From: Deltaproteobacteria bacterium | Lineage (GTDB): Bacteria > Desulfobacterota > Binatia > UBA1149 > JAJCZL01 | Assembly (NCBI GenBank): GCA_029262415.1 | Contig: JAJCZL010000022.1 | Coordinates: 16,591-80,590 of the forward strand | Length of the DNA stretch: 64,000 nt | Direction: 5' to 3' | In this document: positions 62,672 to 64,000 of the stretch, piece after piece | Layout of the letters: every line of letters begins with the position of its first letter | How positions within the stretch are numbered: position 1 is the stretch's first letter | Notes under the pieces: model-generated | What the model was told of the DNA's origin: nothing | Database searches by the model: none | The model's input: the letters and a program-made list of their open reading frames with translations, nothing else | Position numbers and translations under genes: made by a program

Positions 62672-63523
62672 GTGAGTTCGGTAGACCAGCTTCGTTCGAT
62701 CGCGCGCGACCTGAGAATCGACAGTCTCGAGATGATCGCTGAGGCGGCCTCGGGTCATCCCGGTGGTTCTCTTTCCAGCGCCGAAATTATTTCCGCGCTC
62801 TTTTTCTCGGAGATGAACTACAAGGTTGGCGACCCTACGTGGCCCGCCCGCGACCGTTTCATCATTTCGAAGGGGCACGGCGTCCCGACCGTCTATGCGG
62901 CACTTGCCAAGGCCGGTTGTATTCCCCACGAGGAATTGGCCACGCTTCGCCGCCTCGAGAGCCGCCTGCAAGGACACCCTGACCACACACGCTTGCCCTA
63001 CATCGAGGCTGCAACCGGTTCTCTCGGGCAAGGACTTTCGGTCGCGGTTGGTATGGCGCTCGGTGAACGGTTGGACCGTGAGAACGAATACCGCGTTTAC
63101 TGTCTGCTCGGAGACGGCGAATTGCAGGCCGGCCAAGTTTGGGAAGCCGCGATGTCGGCGGGCAAGTTCAGTCTCGGCAAACTGACGGCGATTGTTGATT
63201 ACAACAAGGTGCAACTCGACGGTCATGTGAAGAACGTGATGGACCTCGAGCCTTTGGCCGACAAGTGGATATCTTTCGGTTGGCACACCCTCGAGATAGA
63301 CGGCAACGATATAGAAGAGGTCCTTACAGGTCTTGACGCGGCCAACAAAGAAACCCGCAAGCCGACGGTGTTGATCGCTCACACGATCAAAGGCAAGGGC
63401 GTCTCTTTTATGGAAGACACGCACGCCTGGCACGGCAAGGCCCCCAACGACGAAGAGCTGGAGCGAGCCATCGCAGAGATCCGATCTGCGGACGGGACTG
63501 TGGCCGGAGGCGATCGTGGGTAG
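62672..63523 (+). CDS. Transketolase, N-terminal subunit
   Basis: The 283-residue subunit binds thiamine diphosphate and Mg. Motifs are SGHPGGSLSSAEI, FIISKGHGVPTVYAAL, GHPDHTRLPYIEAATGSLGQGLS and GDGELQAGQVWEAAM followed by DYNKVQLDG. The C-terminal partner is encoded by the overlapping next gene. Split transketolases are found in many bacteria and archaea. The GTG start lies 102 bases after the phosphatase gene; that gap shows no other feature. Confidence 0.93.
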   Translation: MSSVDQLRSIARDLRIDSLEMIAEAASGHPGGSLSSAEIISALFFSEMNYKVGDPTWPARDRFIISKGHGVPTVYAALAKAGCIPHEELATLRRLESRLQGHPDHTRLPYIEAATGSLGQGLSVAVGMALGERLDRENEYRVYCLLGDGELQAGQVWEAAMSAGKFSLGKLTAIVDYNKVQLDGHVKNVMDLEPLADKWISFGWHTLEIDGNDIEEVLTGLDAANKETRKPTVLIAHTIKGKGVSFMEDTHAWHGKAPNDEELERAIAEIRSADGTVAGGDRG

Positions 63524-64000
63524 CGCATCACGAGCCGCGTTCGGCGCTGCGTTGCTGCGCTTGGGTGCATCGCACGACGACGTTGTCGTGCTCGACGCCG
63601 ATCTCGCTTCGTCGGTGCAAACGCGAGCCTTTGGTGACGCGTATCCCGACCGATTCTTCCAACTCGGCATTGCCGAAGGCAACATGGTCGGCGTCGCAGC
63701 CGGTCTAGCGCTGACCGGCAGGAAAGTTTTCGCATCCAGCTTCGCCTGCTTCCTCGCGGGGCGGTTCGAGCAGATCCGCATGTCGATCGGCTACAACAGT
63801 GCGAACGTGTGCCTGGTCGGAACGCACTCCGGTATCGGTATCGGCGAAGACGGTTACAGCCAAATGGGTCTTGAAGATATCGCCGGTATGCGGTCTCTCC
63901 CCAACATGGTTGTCGTACAGCCGGCCGACGCGATTGAAGCCGAGCGTGCTACAGAGTTCCTCGCCGATTATATCGGTCCGTCTTACCTACGCCTGACGCG
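63516..64000 (+). CDS. Transketolase, C-terminal subunit (partial, runs off the window)
   Basis: GTG 63516 overlaps the N-terminal subunit by 8 bases. The visible 161 residues start GSASRAAFGAALLRLGA, then VVVLDADLASSVQT, RFFQLGIAEGNMVGVAAGLALTG with the catalytic Glu, FEQIRMSIGYNSANV and THSGIGIGEDGYSQMGLEDIAGMRSLPN. These are pyrimidine-binding domain motifs of transketolase. The 3' part is missing. Confidence 0.93.
   Translation, partial: MGSASRAAFGAALLRLGASHDDVVVLDADLASSVQTRAFGDAYPDRFFQLGIAEGNMVGVAAGLALTGRKVFASSFACFLAGRFEQIRMSIGYNSANVCLVGTHSGIGIGEDGYSQMGLEDIAGMRSLPNMVVVQPADAIEAERATEFLADYIGPSYLRLT

Noticed and set aside
62573..63781. 402-codon open frame on the minus strand
   Set aside because: It lies opposite the split transketolase genes, whose motifs are clear.
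1..64000. CRISPR arrays, insertion sequences, integrases, attachment sites, replication origin
   Set aside because: No spaced direct repeats, transposase or integrase frames, or clusters of DnaA boxes were seen. The tRNA genes show no duplicated 3' ends that would mark an island.

Overview
The window is about 64 kb of GC-rich, gene-dense bacterial chromosome. It shows no insertion sequence, prophage, CRISPR array or rRNA operon. Several features point to a Gram-negative lineage once filed under Deltaproteobacteria, and most resemble the Binatota (class Binatia). These are the pheS-pheT-ihfA-merR order, the tRNA-Gln-prs-rplY-pth order, rpsF-rpsR-rplI, a K+-type membrane pyrophosphatase, and secreted Cys-rich proteins with Thr/Ser linkers and dockerin-like ends. 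The taxonomic placement is inference from gene content; no 16S gene is present.

Layout. 1-4050: the end of a secreted Cys-rich protein, a small lipoprotein, a ferredoxin-type sulfite/nitrite reductase with a helical C-terminal extension, and an unknown partner gene. 4207-11624: a nine-gene type II secretion/type IV pilus-like assembly cluster (four prepilins, GspL/M/C-like proteins, GspE ATPase, GspF) with no secretin. 11639-18362: a DUF5658 protein, a sulfotransferase, and a tightly coupled minus-strand cytochrome oxidase assembly operon (cupredoxin-like protein, small membrane protein, ctaA, ctaB, ABC exporter pair, sco). 18600-22932: a DUF1329 protein and a gamma-glutamylation set (glutamine synthetase-like ligase, gamma-glutamyl hydrolase, short-chain dehydrogenase).

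22945-25715 is the most unusual part. A clear cobalamin riboswitch on the minus strand precedes a secreted beta-propeller protein and a second secreted protein carrying a 'VFENAF' surface domain plus a dockerin-like tail. I read this as a candidate vitamin B12 capture system, similar in logic to the Bacteroidetes surface B12 proteins but built from different parts.

25861-37699: cysC, a zinc ribbon protein, rpsU, tRNA-Arg, a dehydrogenase, an inositol-phosphatase family gene, ispE, tRNA-Gln, prs, rplY, pth, hppA, rpsF-rpsR-rplI, an AI-2E family transporter and tRNA-Val. 37840-45328: the translation operon thrS-infC-rpmI-rplT-pheS-pheT-ihfA-merR, in which infC appears to start at AUA overlapping the thrS stop codon. 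46070-51718: amtB behind a near-consensus sigma-54 promoter, tRNA-Pro, a dodecin-like gene, surE, a membrane protein, an NlpD-like peptidase, apt and an FrhB-like iron-sulfur protein. 51907-64000: a 1,328-residue secreted PHP-type hydrolase sharing a Cys-rich module with the propeller protein, a HEAT-repeat exported protein, rnhB, a dicarboxylate symporter, a GST-like protein, an orphan NuoI-like ferredoxin, a rhodanese-MoeB fusion, a histidine phosphatase, and a split transketolase that runs off the right edge.

Most genes are metabolic or translational housekeeping. The accessory interest lies in the secreted proteins, the B12-controlled pair, the secretin-less pseudopilus cluster and the respiratory assembly operon. 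All functional calls come from reading motifs by eye; no database search was run.
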